Shown: one piece after another, positions 1 through 8,148 of the stretch | Position numbering within the stretch: the first letter of the stretch is position 1 | Layout: each line of letters starts with the position of its first letter | Origin: Phycisphaeraceae bacterium | GTDB taxonomy: Bacteria > Planctomycetota > Phycisphaerae > Phycisphaerales > Phycisphaeraceae | NCBI GenBank assembly: GCA_028284155.1 | Contig: JANQSF010000039.1 | Location: 1 to 33,590, forward strand | Length of the DNA: 33,590 bases | Reading direction: 5' to 3' | Position numbers and translations under genes: made by a program | Notes under the pieces: model-generated | What the model was told of the DNA's origin: nothing | What the model saw: the letters and a program-made list of their open reading frames with translations, nothing else | Database searches by the model: none

Positions 1-1
1 C

Positions 2-805
2 GACTCCAAGAAACTGCACCAGTCGCGCAGCCGAACGGGTCTGAAAAACCTCGAACTCGGCGTGCTCGCGTTCGTCGGTCTGGCCGGCCATCGCCCGACC
101 TGCGTGTCGTCCCTGCTCGACACGCTCGGCGAAGACACGCACCACCGGCTCGACGCATTACCGTGGTACGACGCGAGCGACGAGTCGCCCTGGCAACCGC
201 TGCCTACGTCCTGCACGACCGGCGAATTGGCCGTCGCACGCGGCATGCTCGTCAAGGCCGCCACGGAAGCCAACGTCAAATTGCTCGACGTCGGCGCAGC
301 CGTCGTCTTTGAAGACCGATTCAATCAGATGGTCGCCGCGACGCGGTCGAAGGCCACGACCAGCTTCACCTTCGTCGCCCGCCACCTCGACGCGATCTGG
401 CAACGCTTCGGCGCCGCGCACCCGTTGGTTGTCATCGATCGCCAATCCGGTCGACGTCACTACCGCGAGCAGCTTGCGCTCGTCGTGCCCAACGCGCAGG
501 TCACCGTGCTCGGCGAAGACGACGCCGGCAGCGCCTACAAACTCACACAAGGCGACCGCTCGATGACCGTGCATTTCGAGGTCGACGCCGACGCCCGCCA
601 CATGCCCGTCGCCCTGGCCAGCATGGTCAGCAAGTACACCCGCGAACTCATGATGGCCCGCTTCCAGGCCTGGTTCGCCAAACGCGCCCCCGACGTCAAA
701 CGCACCGCCGGCTACGCGTCCGACGCCAAACGGTTCTGGACCGAGATCGAACCCCGCCTCAGTGAGTGGTCCATCAATCCCGAGGCGCTGCGGCGGATCA
801 GTTGA
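2..805 (+). CDS. RNase HII-like protein, 3' part (5' end outside window)
   Basis: The frame is open from the first bases of the window, so the gene starts to the left; a GTG at 62 is internal and not a convincing start. The visible part is 267 codons. It opens with DSKKL, like the DSKKLS motif of ribonuclease HII, and near its C-terminus has VALASMVSKYTRELM followed by TAGYASD. In RNase HII the matching segment reads roughly AASIxAKxxRDxxM followed by KGYGT. A central VVIDRQ strand could hold an active-site acidic residue. Known family role: cleavage of RNA in RNA-DNA hybrids. The sequence is divergent from textbook RnhB and longer, so it may be a clade-specific homologue rather than the housekeeping enzyme. 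The function is inferred from motif order only; the catalytic N-terminus (GIDEAGRG-type motif) is not visible. Confidence 0.6.
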   Translation, partial: DSKKLHQSRSRTGLKNLELGVLAFVGLAGHRPTCVSSLLDTLGEDTHHRLDALPWYDASDESPWQPLPTSCTTGELAVARGMLVKAATEANVKLLDVGAAVVFEDRFNQMVAATRSKATTSFTFVARHLDAIWQRFGAAHPLVVIDRQSGRRHYREQLALVVPNAQVTVLGEDDAGSAYKLTQGDRSMTVHFEVDADARHMPVALASMVSKYTRELMMARFQAWFAKRAPDVKRTAGYASDAKRFWTEIEPRLSEWSINPEALRRIS

Positions 806-930
806 TTTTCGATGGCCGATTTCCGATTTGCGATTGGCTTGACAATCGCACACGTTTGGGTGATTGCTCGCCTCGTCGCCCCCAAGCGTGATCCCCAAAT
901 CGACAATCGCCAATCGACAATCGCCAATCC
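803..930. repeat. Intergenic GATT/CAATCG repeat with two 14-bp tandem units
   Basis: Between the RNase-like gene and the tRNA the sequence is built from short variants of GATTTNCGATT on the left (803-837) and CGACAATCGCCAAT on the right (900-928), which form an imperfect inverted repeat. TCGACAATCGCCAA occurs twice in perfect tandem at 900-913 and 914-927. Related GATT-type intergenic repeats are dispersed in many bacterial genomes; whether this one is multicopy here cannot be seen. No credible protein is encoded in it. Confidence 0.6.
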
Positions 931-931
931 C

Positions 932-961
932 TTGACCCTCCCCGCATTCGCCGACTATCCT
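932..961 (+). promoter_or_regulatory. Sigma70-like promoter of tRNA-Glu
   Basis: TTGACC (932-937) and TATCCT (956-961) are separated by 18 bases. The expected start point is a few bases before the mature tRNA 5' end at 972. The -10 matches 4 of 6 consensus bases. Assigned from spacing and position only. Confidence 0.45.
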
Positions 962-971
962 CATGACCGCC

Positions 972-1046
972 GCCCCCATCGTCTAGTCCGGCCCAGGACG
1001 CCAGGTTCTCATCCTGGAAACAGGGGTTCGAATCCCCTTGGGGGTA
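972..1046 (+). tRNA. tRNA-Glu (anticodon CTC)
   Basis: A full cloverleaf can be drawn. The acceptor stem pairs 972-978 with 1039-1045, with a G-U as first pair and A1046 as discriminator. The anticodon stem CCAGG/CCTGG encloses the loop TTCTCAT, anticodon CTC, reading GAG. The T arm is A GGGG with loop TTCGAAT and CCCC T (1022-1038). The D arm includes GTCTAGTCCGGCCCAGGAC, typical of bacterial tRNA-Glu. CCA is not encoded. An intrinsic terminator follows after 10 bases, so it is transcribed alone. Confidence 0.93.
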
Positions 1047-1056
1047 CTTCACAAAG

Positions 1057-1093
1057 CAAGCCCTCCGACGCGCGTCGGAGGGCTTGTCTTTTT
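1057..1093 (+). terminator. Intrinsic terminator after tRNA-Glu (30-bp perfect palindrome)
   Basis: Positions 1057-1086 are a perfect 30-base palindrome (14-bp arms starting CAAGCCCTCCGACG), followed by TCTTTTT at 1087-1093. It ends the tRNA transcript. The convergent minus-strand gene stops at 1123, so the hairpin may also serve that gene, although the minus-side T tract is poor. Confidence 0.88.
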
Positions 1094-1122
1094 GACTCGG
1101 TTTTGACTGTCTACAAAGCGTG

Positions 1123-3414
1123 TTACGGCGTCGCGTGGATCGTGTGGTACAGCGTCCCGCGAACGTCCTGCCCGTCAGCCCCCTTGATGTTCCACCGGAT
1201 CGACTGCTGCATCACCGGCGCGATGTCGGGCATCTCGATCATCACCGTCTTGCCGTCGGCTGAGACGTTCACGGCCGTGATGTCCATCGGGTCGTGGCCG
1301 GTCTTGTTGGGCGTCTCAACGGAGTATTCCTTCGAGCCATACCCCTTCGTCCAACGGTAGTTCCAGCGCTCAGCCGACCAGTTGTCCGCGTCGCCGGCCG
1401 CGGCTTTGTCCAGCGGCTCGGTGAACGTCAGTTGCACGCCGGTCTTGGTGACCTTGATCTCCTTGGGCAGGTGCGCTTGCTTACCCGTGTAGCGGACGCG
1501 CTGGAAACAGCCGTCGCGGGCGCCGTTCGTCTGCCAACCTTTCAGCCCGCTGACATAAAGCTGCCCGTCGTGGTCGCTGAACCGGGCGCGCATCGCGCCG
1601 GACAGGAACTTGTCGCACGGGAACTGCACGACGCCGCCCTGGTGCGTCTTGCCCGGCACGCCCTCGACCTTCTCGTGCACGACGAGGAACAGCAGGCATC
1701 GGCCGTACGACAGGTGCAGCATGTTGCCCTTGAGCGGGCCCCACTTGTCCGACTCGACCCACGTCTGACCGCCGCAGGAGTTGTCCACCTTGTGCGGGAT
1801 CCAGCAGAGCGGGCCGTCGTACGTCGTCGGCGGCGTCGCGCGGTGATGGCTGTTCATGAAGCCGTAGAACCCGCCCTTTTCGACGATGTCCAAACGCGAC
1901 GACGGGATCCAAGTGCCCTGTTGGTCGGCCGCGGTGATCACGCCTGTCTTGCTCATGCCGAAGCCGTTCGGCCAACGGAAGCCCGTGGCGTACCGCGTCA
2001 ATGTTTTGCCGTCCTTGCTGACCATGTGCACCGAGCTGTCGTGCTCGGTCTGCCCGCCGTTGGTGCCCTTGATAAAGAAAAAGTTGCCGTGCGGGTCGGT
2101 TTCCAGGCAGGTCGCGAACTCGTGGCTGTTGAACCCGGCCTTGATGTCGTTGTTGAAGTTCTCGTAGAAGTCGGCCTCGCCGTTGCCGTTGATGTCGTGC
2201 AGACGTGTGATCTGATCGCGGCAGAGCACGTAAATCTTGTCGTCCACTATTTTCAGGCCAAGCGGGTGGTACATGCCCGTGGCAAATCGTCGCCAATGCA
2301 CCTTGTTTGAGTCACCCTCGAAGGCCTTGTGAACCGCGCCGTTGTTGTCGGATGAGACGACGAATACGTCGCCTTCCATCGTGCAGATCGCGGCCCGCCC
2401 GTCGGAGAAGAAGTCGTGCCCGCCGAAGTGGAGGACCGAACGCCAGGGGTTGTCGTACGGCGCGGTGACGGTGTCGACGGTGTAGGCTGAGTCGTCCTTG
2501 CCGCGCACGGCCTCGGTCGTCGCGGGCTTGGGGTAACGCGCGGGGCCGCCCTTGAGCATCGCGGCGATGTCCGGACCAGCCGGGACGTTCGGCGTCGGCA
2601 CGCCAATTGTCGGGTCGGGGTTCAGCCCTTTCTTCGACCAGATCGAAACGGTGACCACCGACGCCGACTTCGACGGGCCGATCACCGCCGAAATGACCTT
2701 GCCGTCGGCCTTGAGTTGCACCTTCCGTTTGCTGGCGACACGCACGAGCCCGACGTCCGTCGTCGCAAACGCGCCCGCCGTTCCGTCGGCCTTGCGGTTG
2801 CTGCGCGTGACCGCCAACTCGATCGGCTTGTCCGACGGGCCGACCCAAAGGTGCCGCACGAACAGCGGCGCGTCGTCGGCCATCGTCATCGAAGGTGTTT
2901 CATAGACCTGCGTGCCCGCGACGGTGTACGACAAGATGACCTTGTCGCCGTGCATGTAGTGGCCTTTCCACTTCGCCTGCGACGCGGGGATTGGGCCGAA
3001 CGGTTTTGGCCGCGGGTCGTTGAACGAGCCGTCCTTCGCCCAACCCGGCCCCTTGTGCGTCGCCCAGTGGGCTGTGCCGGAAATCCGGTCGTTGGCCAGC
3101 AGCGCATTTCGACCTGTGCCGATGTTGACGAACCCGCCCGTCCAGCCGGCGACCATGCGGACCGTGTCGGTGCAGAACAGCACGCCGCCGGCGTGGTCGC
3201 CCTCGCCCACCCGGATGGCCAACCCCTTGGAGACGCCGTCGAAGCGCACGCCCTTATCAGGCCCGATCGTGCTGGTGAACGTCGGTCCAAGGTCCATCGA
3301 CAGCCAGGCCGGGCCGGGCTTCTGAGGCTTCTTCTTCTGAGCCAGCGCGGGCGCGGTTACGACAGTCATCAGGAGCAGGACGAATGCAAAACGACAACGC
3401 TGAATGAAAGTCAT
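1123..3414 (-). CDS. Secreted DUF6797-type propeller protein
   Basis: The 763-residue protein begins with a clear Sec signal peptide (MTFIQRCRFAFVLLLM... ending APALAQ, cleavage near residue 26). The N-terminal third (MDLGPTFTSTIGP, KGLAIRVG, GGVLFCTDTVRMVAGWTGGFV) resembles the DUF6797 domain of large planctomycete secreted proteins. The middle (about 320-600) reads like a glucose/sorbosone-dehydrogenase type beta-propeller (YHPLGLKIVDDKIYVLCRDQITRLHDINGNGEADFYENF), with a DxNGxGxxD calcium-like loop. The C-terminal part is a beta-rich carbohydrate-binding-like region. There is no CxxCH haem motif, although relatives often carry a fused cytochrome. A GGAG ribosome site lies about 9 bases before the ATG. 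It probably acts in the periplasm or at the cell surface; substrate unknown. It is separated from the next upstream gene by 185 bases, so is probably transcribed on its own. Confidence 0.88.
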   Translation of the reverse strand: MTFIQRCRFAFVLLLMTVVTAPALAQKKKPQKPGPAWLSMDLGPTFTSTIGPDKGVRFDGVSKGLAIRVGEGDHAGGVLFCTDTVRMVAGWTGGFVNIGTGRNALLANDRISGTAHWATHKGPGWAKDGSFNDPRPKPFGPIPASQAKWKGHYMHGDKVILSYTVAGTQVYETPSMTMADDAPLFVRHLWVGPSDKPIELAVTRSNRKADGTAGAFATTDVGLVRVASKRKVQLKADGKVISAVIGPSKSASVVTVSIWSKKGLNPDPTIGVPTPNVPAGPDIAAMLKGGPARYPKPATTEAVRGKDDSAYTVDTVTAPYDNPWRSVLHFGGHDFFSDGRAAICTMEGDVFVVSSDNNGAVHKAFEGDSNKVHWRRFATGMYHPLGLKIVDDKIYVLCRDQITRLHDINGNGEADFYENFNNDIKAGFNSHEFATCLETDPHGNFFFIKGTNGGQTEHDSSVHMVSKDGKTLTRYATGFRWPNGFGMSKTGVITAADQQGTWIPSSRLDIVEKGGFYGFMNSHHRATPPTTYDGPLCWIPHKVDNSCGGQTWVESDKWGPLKGNMLHLSYGRCLLFLVVHEKVEGVPGKTHQGGVVQFPCDKFLSGAMRARFSDHDGQLYVSGLKGWQTNGARDGCFQRVRYTGKQAHLPKEIKVTKTGVQLTFTEPLDKAAAGDADNWSAERWNYRWTKGYGSKEYSVETPNKTGHDPMDITAVNVSADGKTVMIEMPDIAPVMQQSIRWNIKGADGQDVRGTLYHTIHATP

Positions 3415-3599
3415 GAGTCACTCCAGGGATCGTTCGGTAATGCGACCTACGCATCTTGGGACGCACAGGTCAGCCGGTGCGATCCGACAGGATAGCAGGT
3501 CGCGCATGAACGCCAAAGCCCGCCGACAGCCGTCGGCGGCCGTTAGCGCTATGCCGCACCATACTTGTTCAATGGGACCCTGCGACGCCATCAACACGT

Positions 3600-4985
3600 T
3601 CACAACGACTCCAGAAACCGGATCAACGCCCGCCGGTCCGCCTTGGGCAGTTTGCGAAACGCTTCGCGCGACGCCTCGCCCTCGCCGCCGTGCCAGAGGA
3701 TCGCCTCGGCCAGGTCGCGTGCCCGGCCGTCGTGCAGCAGCGTCGTGTGGCCGTTGACCATCTTGACCAGCCCGATGCCCCAAAGCGGTGGCGTACGCCA
3801 CTCGCGACCCGTCGCCTCGAAGTCCGGCCGACCGTCCGCCAACTCGTCGCCCATGTCGTGCAGCAGCAGGTCGGTGTATGGGTGGATCGTCTGGTTGGCC
3901 AACTGCGGCACATCGGCCGACGGGCCGGTGCGCAGCGTCGGTGTGTGACATTTGGCGCAGCCGATCGAGTCGAACAACTTCTCGCCACGTTGCACAACGG
4001 AGTCGTCGACATCACGTCGCGCCGGCACGGACAACGATCTTGTATAGAATGTCAACCGGTTCAGGTCGTCGTCGCCCATCTCCGGGTCGCCGCCGTGAAC
4101 AGCCTTGGCCGCCGCGTCCTGACCCGGCGCGACGTTCTGTTTGCGGAAGAGTGACGTGGTGATGCCGATGTCCCCCAACGCCGCGCCGGCGTTTTGTTGT
4201 CTTAACGACGGCTGGTTGGCCTTCAACCCGAATCGGCCGAGCGTTTTTCGACCATTGATGTGGTCCCACACTTGATTAGGTCGTCCGGAAACGCCGTCAC
4301 CGTCCGCGTCGTCCGGGTCGGCCAGGGCGACGATCGTTTTCTCGGGCACGGCTTCGAGCAGACCCAGTCCGAACACAGCCGGAGCGATGCGCGGCGAGAA
4401 CATCACGCCGTCTTCGAGTTCGCCGAAGTTCATGTCGACGAATCGGTACACGGGCTTGCGCAACGTGTATCGCTCGCCGTCGGCGTATCGGCCTTCGACC
4501 TCGGTGTAGCTGACCGACACCCGGCCTTCGGGGGGCACGCCGCGGATCGCGCGGTCGTTCAACTGGTCACCGTAACGCGGGTGCGGCTTCGGCCCGCCTT
4601 GCGCGTCTTTGCCCGGCACGCTCAAGCGAACGAGCATCGATAGCATCGGCGCATCGGGCGACGCGGGCGGCTGCCCCCGGCCGTCGCGTGTGTGGCAGCC
4701 GCTGCACGACACCCGATTGAACACCGGACCCAGGCCGTCCAGCGTGTTGACCGACGCGGGCGCCTCGACCCAGTTGGTGTTGAAGATCCGATTGCCGCCG
4801 GCGAAGTCGCGCAACTTGTCGATTGGCAAGGCCGGCAGTGACCGCCCGAACGCATGACGCGACACGGTAAACGTCGTGCCGTTCGCGCCGCCGGACAAGG
4901 CACGCGCGTCGCGATCGGCCATGTCGCTGGCGAACGCCGGTGTCAAACAAAGCGAAGTGAGAATCAGGACGACAATGCGTGTCAT
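3600..4985 (-). CDS. Di-haem oxidoreductase, DUF1111 family (thiol oxidoreductase-like)
   Basis: The 461-residue protein starts at the ATG at 4985 because a signal peptide (MTRIVVLILTSLCLTPAFAS) begins there; the frame stays open to 5180 but that extension is not signal-like and lies in the intergenic region. Two haem-c motifs are visible: CSGCH at residues 94-98 and CAKCH at 343-347. The C-terminal block PYTDLLLHDMG ... EWRTPPLWGIG ... LHDGRA ... EAILWHGGE is the hallmark of the DUF1111/COG3488 family, related to di-haem peroxidases. It should be a periplasmic c-type cytochrome. The gene lies 198 bases downstream of the imelysin gene on the same strand. This pairing is known from iron-responsive loci in other bacteria, so a role in iron handling is inferred. 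No good ribosome site is seen before the ATG. Confidence 0.92.
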   Translation of the reverse strand: MTRIVVLILTSLCLTPAFASDMADRDARALSGGANGTTFTVSRHAFGRSLPALPIDKLRDFAGGNRIFNTNWVEAPASVNTLDGLGPVFNRVSCSGCHTRDGRGQPPASPDAPMLSMLVRLSVPGKDAQGGPKPHPRYGDQLNDRAIRGVPPEGRVSVSYTEVEGRYADGERYTLRKPVYRFVDMNFGELEDGVMFSPRIAPAVFGLGLLEAVPEKTIVALADPDDADGDGVSGRPNQVWDHINGRKTLGRFGLKANQPSLRQQNAGAALGDIGITTSLFRKQNVAPGQDAAAKAVHGGDPEMGDDDLNRLTFYTRSLSVPARRDVDDSVVQRGEKLFDSIGCAKCHTPTLRTGPSADVPQLANQTIHPYTDLLLHDMGDELADGRPDFEATGREWRTPPLWGIGLVKMVNGHTTLLHDGRARDLAEAILWHGGEGEASREAFRKLPKADRRALIRFLESL

Positions 4986-5183
4986 GTCAGATTGGCGATC
5001 GGTCTGGTTCAGGTCGGTCCAACTCGGGGTGCGGGGTGCCATCACACGGTCGAGGCGAAGCCAAAGGCAGTGTGATGCGGGTCGCGTGCAAGCGGTCGGG
5101 GCAATCAACGGCGTCCGGCACGACGCTGCCGCCGGCCTTCGGCCGACGCCCGCATCGTGGCACCCGCCGAGGAGAATCACGCC

Positions 5184-6359
5184 TCACTCCGACGCGATCG
5201 TCACCTCAACGCCCAACGCCTTGCCGGCATCGACGAACAGTGCGCCCAGGTCGCGCAACTGCGTCGACAGCGTTTCGAGTTTCTGGCGACGAGCGCTGCC
5301 CTTGGGCGACGCCAGCGTCTGATCGATCGGCACGTCGAGTTGTCGGGCGGTGGTCAGCGCCGCGTCGATCTTGCTTTCAATCAGCGCGTTGAGCTTTGCG
5401 TCCTTCTCGGCGACGAGGCTGTTGATCCCAGCGCCGCGCAAACGACCGACTCGGCCGAGGTACACGTTGCGGATGCCCGCCACGTTCATGATGTAGTCGT
5501 TGTGCGTGTTGTCGCTGAAGCAGGAGTGTTCGTCTTCCTGGCTGCCGGAGTCGAGCGGCGCGGCGATGCGTTCAGCCGACAGCTCGAACGCACTGAGCGT
5601 CGCCAACGCCGTGAGGATGTGGCTGAGCTCTTCGTTGCGCGGCAAGGAGGTGAACGTCGTCCGGTAGTACCGCTTGACACCGTCGCTCGGCGTCGGTGCC
5701 CACACGTCGGCCAACCACGCCAGGTCGCTGACCAGCAGGTCGGTGACGACCCTCAGGTATGTGCGCCGTCGTTCACGCACGGCGTCGCCCGGCGCAAAGT
5801 CGCTGGCCGGCCGATCGCCGGGGCCGTCGACGCTGAAGTCCTGACCCCAAAGCAGGAACTCGATCGCGTGGTAGCCGGTCGTGACGTTCGCCTCGTCGTC
5901 AGCCGCGTTCCGCTCGACCAGCGCCTCGACGGTGATCGGCACGGAAGTGTCATGAATGATGCCGCTGGTCGGTCGGCCGCGCACCGCGTCGATCCACGCC
6001 TCGTTCAACGGCCAACTGTTGATGCGCGCCTCGGGGCCTTCCTCACCGGTCGCGACGTCGGCGAAATCGATCGGCCCGCCGTAGAACCGGAACGCTTCCG
6101 TCTGACCGTACGAGTCACGCGCGTGCAGCCAGGCGTGACGCGCCGCGGCGAGTGTCGTCTTGTTCGGCTTGGCCAGGAACGCGTCAATCGCGCCCTGCAT
6201 CTTCACCGCGTCGCCGTGTGCCTGCTGATATGACGTGAACACGACCTGCGCGTAGTTCTCAATCGGGTCGAGGCTGCCACCGCCCGACGGGTGCGATTGG
6301 CACCCACCAGTAAAAACAAGACCGAGCAGAGGGATGGCCACAGAGAGAGCACGTTTCAT
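5184..6359 (-). CDS. Imelysin-family lipoprotein (peptidase M75 / IrpA-like)
   Basis: The 391-residue protein has a lipoprotein-type signal ending FTGGC (Cys20), with a Thr at the -3 site, so the lipobox is slightly atypical. The defining imelysin motif GxHxxE is present as GYHAIE at residues 162-167, in the context TTGYHAIEFLLWGQD. AGG AT about 10 bases before the ATG is the ribosome site. Imelysins are periplasmic helical proteins linked to iron uptake; the peptidase activity first claimed for them is doubtful. The upstream promoter is overlapped by a Fur-box-like palindrome, which fits iron repression, and a di-haem DUF1111 protein follows. The two genes probably form one operon, although the 198-base gap with a GGCC-TTC-GGCC hairpin could contain further control. 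Confidence 0.92.
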   Translation of the reverse strand: MKRALSVAIPLLGLVFTGGCQSHPSGGGSLDPIENYAQVVFTSYQQAHGDAVKMQGAIDAFLAKPNKTTLAAARHAWLHARDSYGQTEAFRFYGGPIDFADVATGEEGPEARINSWPLNEAWIDAVRGRPTSGIIHDTSVPITVEALVERNAADDEANVTTGYHAIEFLLWGQDFSVDGPGDRPASDFAPGDAVRERRRTYLRVVTDLLVSDLAWLADVWAPTPSDGVKRYYRTTFTSLPRNEELSHILTALATLSAFELSAERIAAPLDSGSQEDEHSCFSDNTHNDYIMNVAGIRNVYLGRVGRLRGAGINSLVAEKDAKLNALIESKIDAALTTARQLDVPIDQTLASPKGSARRQKLETLSTQLRDLGALFVDAGKALGVEVTIASE

Positions 6360-6391
6360 GTCGGCGATCCTGTAAGGGGGAGTCGCCGTAT

Positions 6392-6419
6392 ATGGTATTG
6401 AGATTCATTCTCAAGTCAA
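6392..6419 (-). promoter_or_regulatory. Sigma70-like promoter of the imelysin operon
   Basis: On the minus strand TTGACT (6419-6414) and TACCAT (6397-6392) are 16 bases apart, placing the transcript start about 25 bases before the imelysin ATG at 6359. The spacer is occupied by the Fur-like palindrome listed separately. Confidence 0.55.
6398..6414. promoter_or_regulatory. Fur-box-like operator
   Basis: TTGAGATTCATTCTCAA has 6-bp perfect inverted arms (TTGAGA/TCTCAA) and fits the 7-1-7 Fur consensus TGATAATNATTATCA with few changes (TGAGATT-C-ATTCTCA). It sits exactly in the spacer between -35 and -10, the classic place for repression. The regulator itself is not in the window. Confidence 0.65.
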
Positions 6420-6544
6420 TTCAACGGTGGAGCCATCGTCTGAATTGGGCAATGACGCCCTTGAAGCGAGATCGACGCGGCTGTAGTTTCGCGATCAAAA
6501 CGGGAAAATGCCTCACGATTCGGGAAAGTCCCCCCGCGCACGGC

Positions 6545-6569
6545 AAAACAGCCGGGTTTTGACGGCTGT
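6545..6569 (-). terminator. Weak intrinsic terminator downstream of the phage late array
   Basis: On the minus strand ACAGCC - 10-base loop - GGCTGT is followed by TTT. It is about 90 bases beyond the last phage gene and could end the late transcript. The stem is only 6 bp and the T tract short. The flanking 6420-6655 stretch otherwise shows no convincing gene; a 72-codon minus frame there has no ribosome site or family resemblance. Confidence 0.35.
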
Positions 6570-6629
6570 CAGGGGGTCTGCCGGGTTGTCGGCGGCCCAG
6601 ATTGGGCGACCATTCGAAGCACTGTCGAA

Positions 6630-6645
6630 GGCCGCTCAAACGGCC
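6630..6645. terminator. Hairpin just after the last phage gene
   Basis: GGCCG - CTCAAA - CGGCC begins 10 bases after the stop codon at 6656. An A/T run (6650-6656) lies on the gene-proximal side, so as drawn the T tract serves the plus strand better than the minus. It may mark the 3' end of the late mRNA. Confidence 0.4.
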
Positions 6646-6655
6646 CTCATTTTTT

Positions 6656-7672
6656 TCACACCCCCGCCGGGACGAAGTCCCGCAGGTCTCGGTGCAGGAC
6701 GATGTCGCCGTCTGCCACCGGGCTGGCCGTCGCCAACTGGCTGCCGTCGTCGACGTCCAGCTTCCGCACGGTCGTGTTGCTGACCGCGTAGACGTGGCCG
6801 TCCTTGTCGACGACCACGGCCGCGTCCGTGACCAGGCCGGTGAAGGTGTGCGACCAGTCCTCGGCCCCGGCCGACGTGTAGCGGATCACCTTCCCGCCAC
6901 CGCCGCCGCCCGTTTCGTTGATCGCGCCGACGACCTCATCGTCCGGGCCGATGCTCAAGTCGGCGCAGAACGCGAACGCCAACGTCTGCGTCTGCCACGA
7001 CGACCCGTTCTTCCAGATCACCGTGACGTCACTGTCAGCCTGCGCCGCGATGAACTCATTGCCGCCGTTGTCGAAGACGATGTCGTACAACGTGACCGGC
7101 CCGCCGTTGCCTATGCTGCGGTTGGCCGTTTCGTTGCCGTCTTCGTCGAACTCCCACGCGTTCTCGTCGTCAGCGTTCGCGCCGCCGACGATGTGAATCT
7201 CCGTGTCCGACTCGATCGCGATGCCGTGGACGGTGTCGGTCTCGACCTCCTTCTTCCACTGCTCGACGAGCGAGCTGTTGAGCTTGACCAGGTTCACCTT
7301 GGTCGTCCCGCCGCGATCGCAGCCGACGTACACGTTGCCCGATGAGTCGACCTCCAGGCACTTGGCCGTGTTGCCGGCGGGCAGGCTGTACGTCGCCTGC
7401 TCGACGCCTTGCTCGTTGAACTTCCACACCGTGCCGCCACCGCACGCGTAGACGTTGTTGCTGGCGTCCACCCAGAGGCCCTGCACGGCCGTCGCGTCGA
7501 ACGTCGCGGGCCGACCGGCTTTCAGGTTGGACGACCTGCGCGTCGAGACGTCGCCACCGCTGCTGGGAACGAGCACGCGCCAATACGTGCATCGTGTCAG
7601 CGCGCCGCCGGGCGAGACGCACACCGCGCTGCCGGGGGTCACTTCTACACGATCGTCATAGGGCTTCGCCAT
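6656..7672 (-). CDS. Phage beta-propeller (NHL/PQQ-like) tail or receptor-binding protein
   Basis: The 338-residue protein is the last gene of the late array. After an N-terminal segment that looks like the attachment part (residues 1-60), it consists of repeated short strands of the form 'GLWVDASNNVYACGGGTV', 'CLEVDSSGNVYVGCD', 'IAIESDTEIHIVGG', 'IVFDNGGNEFIAA', 'LSIGPDDEVVGAI', 'VVVDKDGHVYAVS'. This is the D-x-x-G-x-V-Y pattern of NHL or PQQ-like blades, about six in number. No signal peptide. The start ATG shares one base with the stop of the preceding gene. The position at the end of the tail module suggests a role in host recognition; that is inference. Confidence 0.85.
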   Translation of the reverse strand: MAKPYDDRVEVTPGSAVCVSPGGALTRCTYWRVLVPSSGGDVSTRRSSNLKAGRPATFDATAVQGLWVDASNNVYACGGGTVWKFNEQGVEQATYSLPAGNTAKCLEVDSSGNVYVGCDRGGTTKVNLVKLNSSLVEQWKKEVETDTVHGIAIESDTEIHIVGGANADDENAWEFDEDGNETANRSIGNGGPVTLYDIVFDNGGNEFIAAQADSDVTVIWKNGSSWQTQTLAFAFCADLSIGPDDEVVGAINETGGGGGGKVIRYTSAGAEDWSHTFTGLVTDAAVVVDKDGHVYAVSNTTVRKLDVDDGSQLATASPVADGDIVLHRDLRDFVPAGV

Positions 7673-8148
7673 CAGTCCAAGACCTCCTGCCAGAGCAGCG
7701 GGCTGACAATCTCGTAGGGGACGGGGTTGTTGCTGGTGTCCGTCACGTCGGGCGCGCCGGGCACACGCACGGCGAGCAGCTCGTAGTTGGTCACGAGCTT
7801 CGGATAGATGCGCTGGCGCTCCTCGTCGGAACCGCCCGAGTCATACACGCGCTCGCCGTTCGGTTCACCGGCGTAGGTGTACTTGTTGCTTGGCGATTCG
7901 GCGACGTCCGTCCCGTTGCCGGTGCGGCGCACTTCGTAAGGCAGGCGCAGCTTGGTGTCGGTGTCGTCTTCCGTCACGCCGTCCCACTCGCGGCCGATGA
8001 CGACGTCCTGTGAGTGGAAGCTCTTGAAGCGGAAGCGCACCGGACGCGGCGCGGCGTTGGTCTCGCCGTCCGTGTCGATCGGCATGCGCGGGTTGTGCTC
8101 CGCGTGGAGGCCGACCAAGTCCGGGCTGTGAGGTAGACGCTTGATCAT
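7672..8148 (-). CDS. Phage tail-module protein, unknown function
   Basis: A 158-residue soluble protein rich in charged and beta-prone segments (VRFRFKSFHSQDVVIGREWDG). Its ATG overlaps the stop of the upstream gene in an ATGA arrangement and its stop overlaps the start of the propeller gene, so the three genes are translationally coupled. I recognise no family. No membrane segment or signal. Probably a minor tail or fibre-attachment component by position only. Confidence 0.75.
   Translation of the reverse strand: MIKRLPHSPDLVGLHAEHNPRMPIDTDGETNAAPRPVRFRFKSFHSQDVVIGREWDGVTEDDTDTKLRLPYEVRRTGNGTDVAESPSNKYTYAGEPNGERVYDSGGSDEERQRIYPKLVTNYELLAVRVPGAPDVTDTSNNPVPYEIVSPLLWQEVLD

Noticed and set aside
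972..1046. tRNA-Glu as the integration site of the phage element
   Set aside because: The tRNA is 5.6 kb away from the phage genes with host genes between, and no partial tRNA copy was found near 6.5 kb or 29-33 kb.
4986..5180. N-terminal extension of the di-haem protein to 5180
   Set aside because: The extension lacks a start with ribosome site and would bury the clear signal peptide beginning at 4985.
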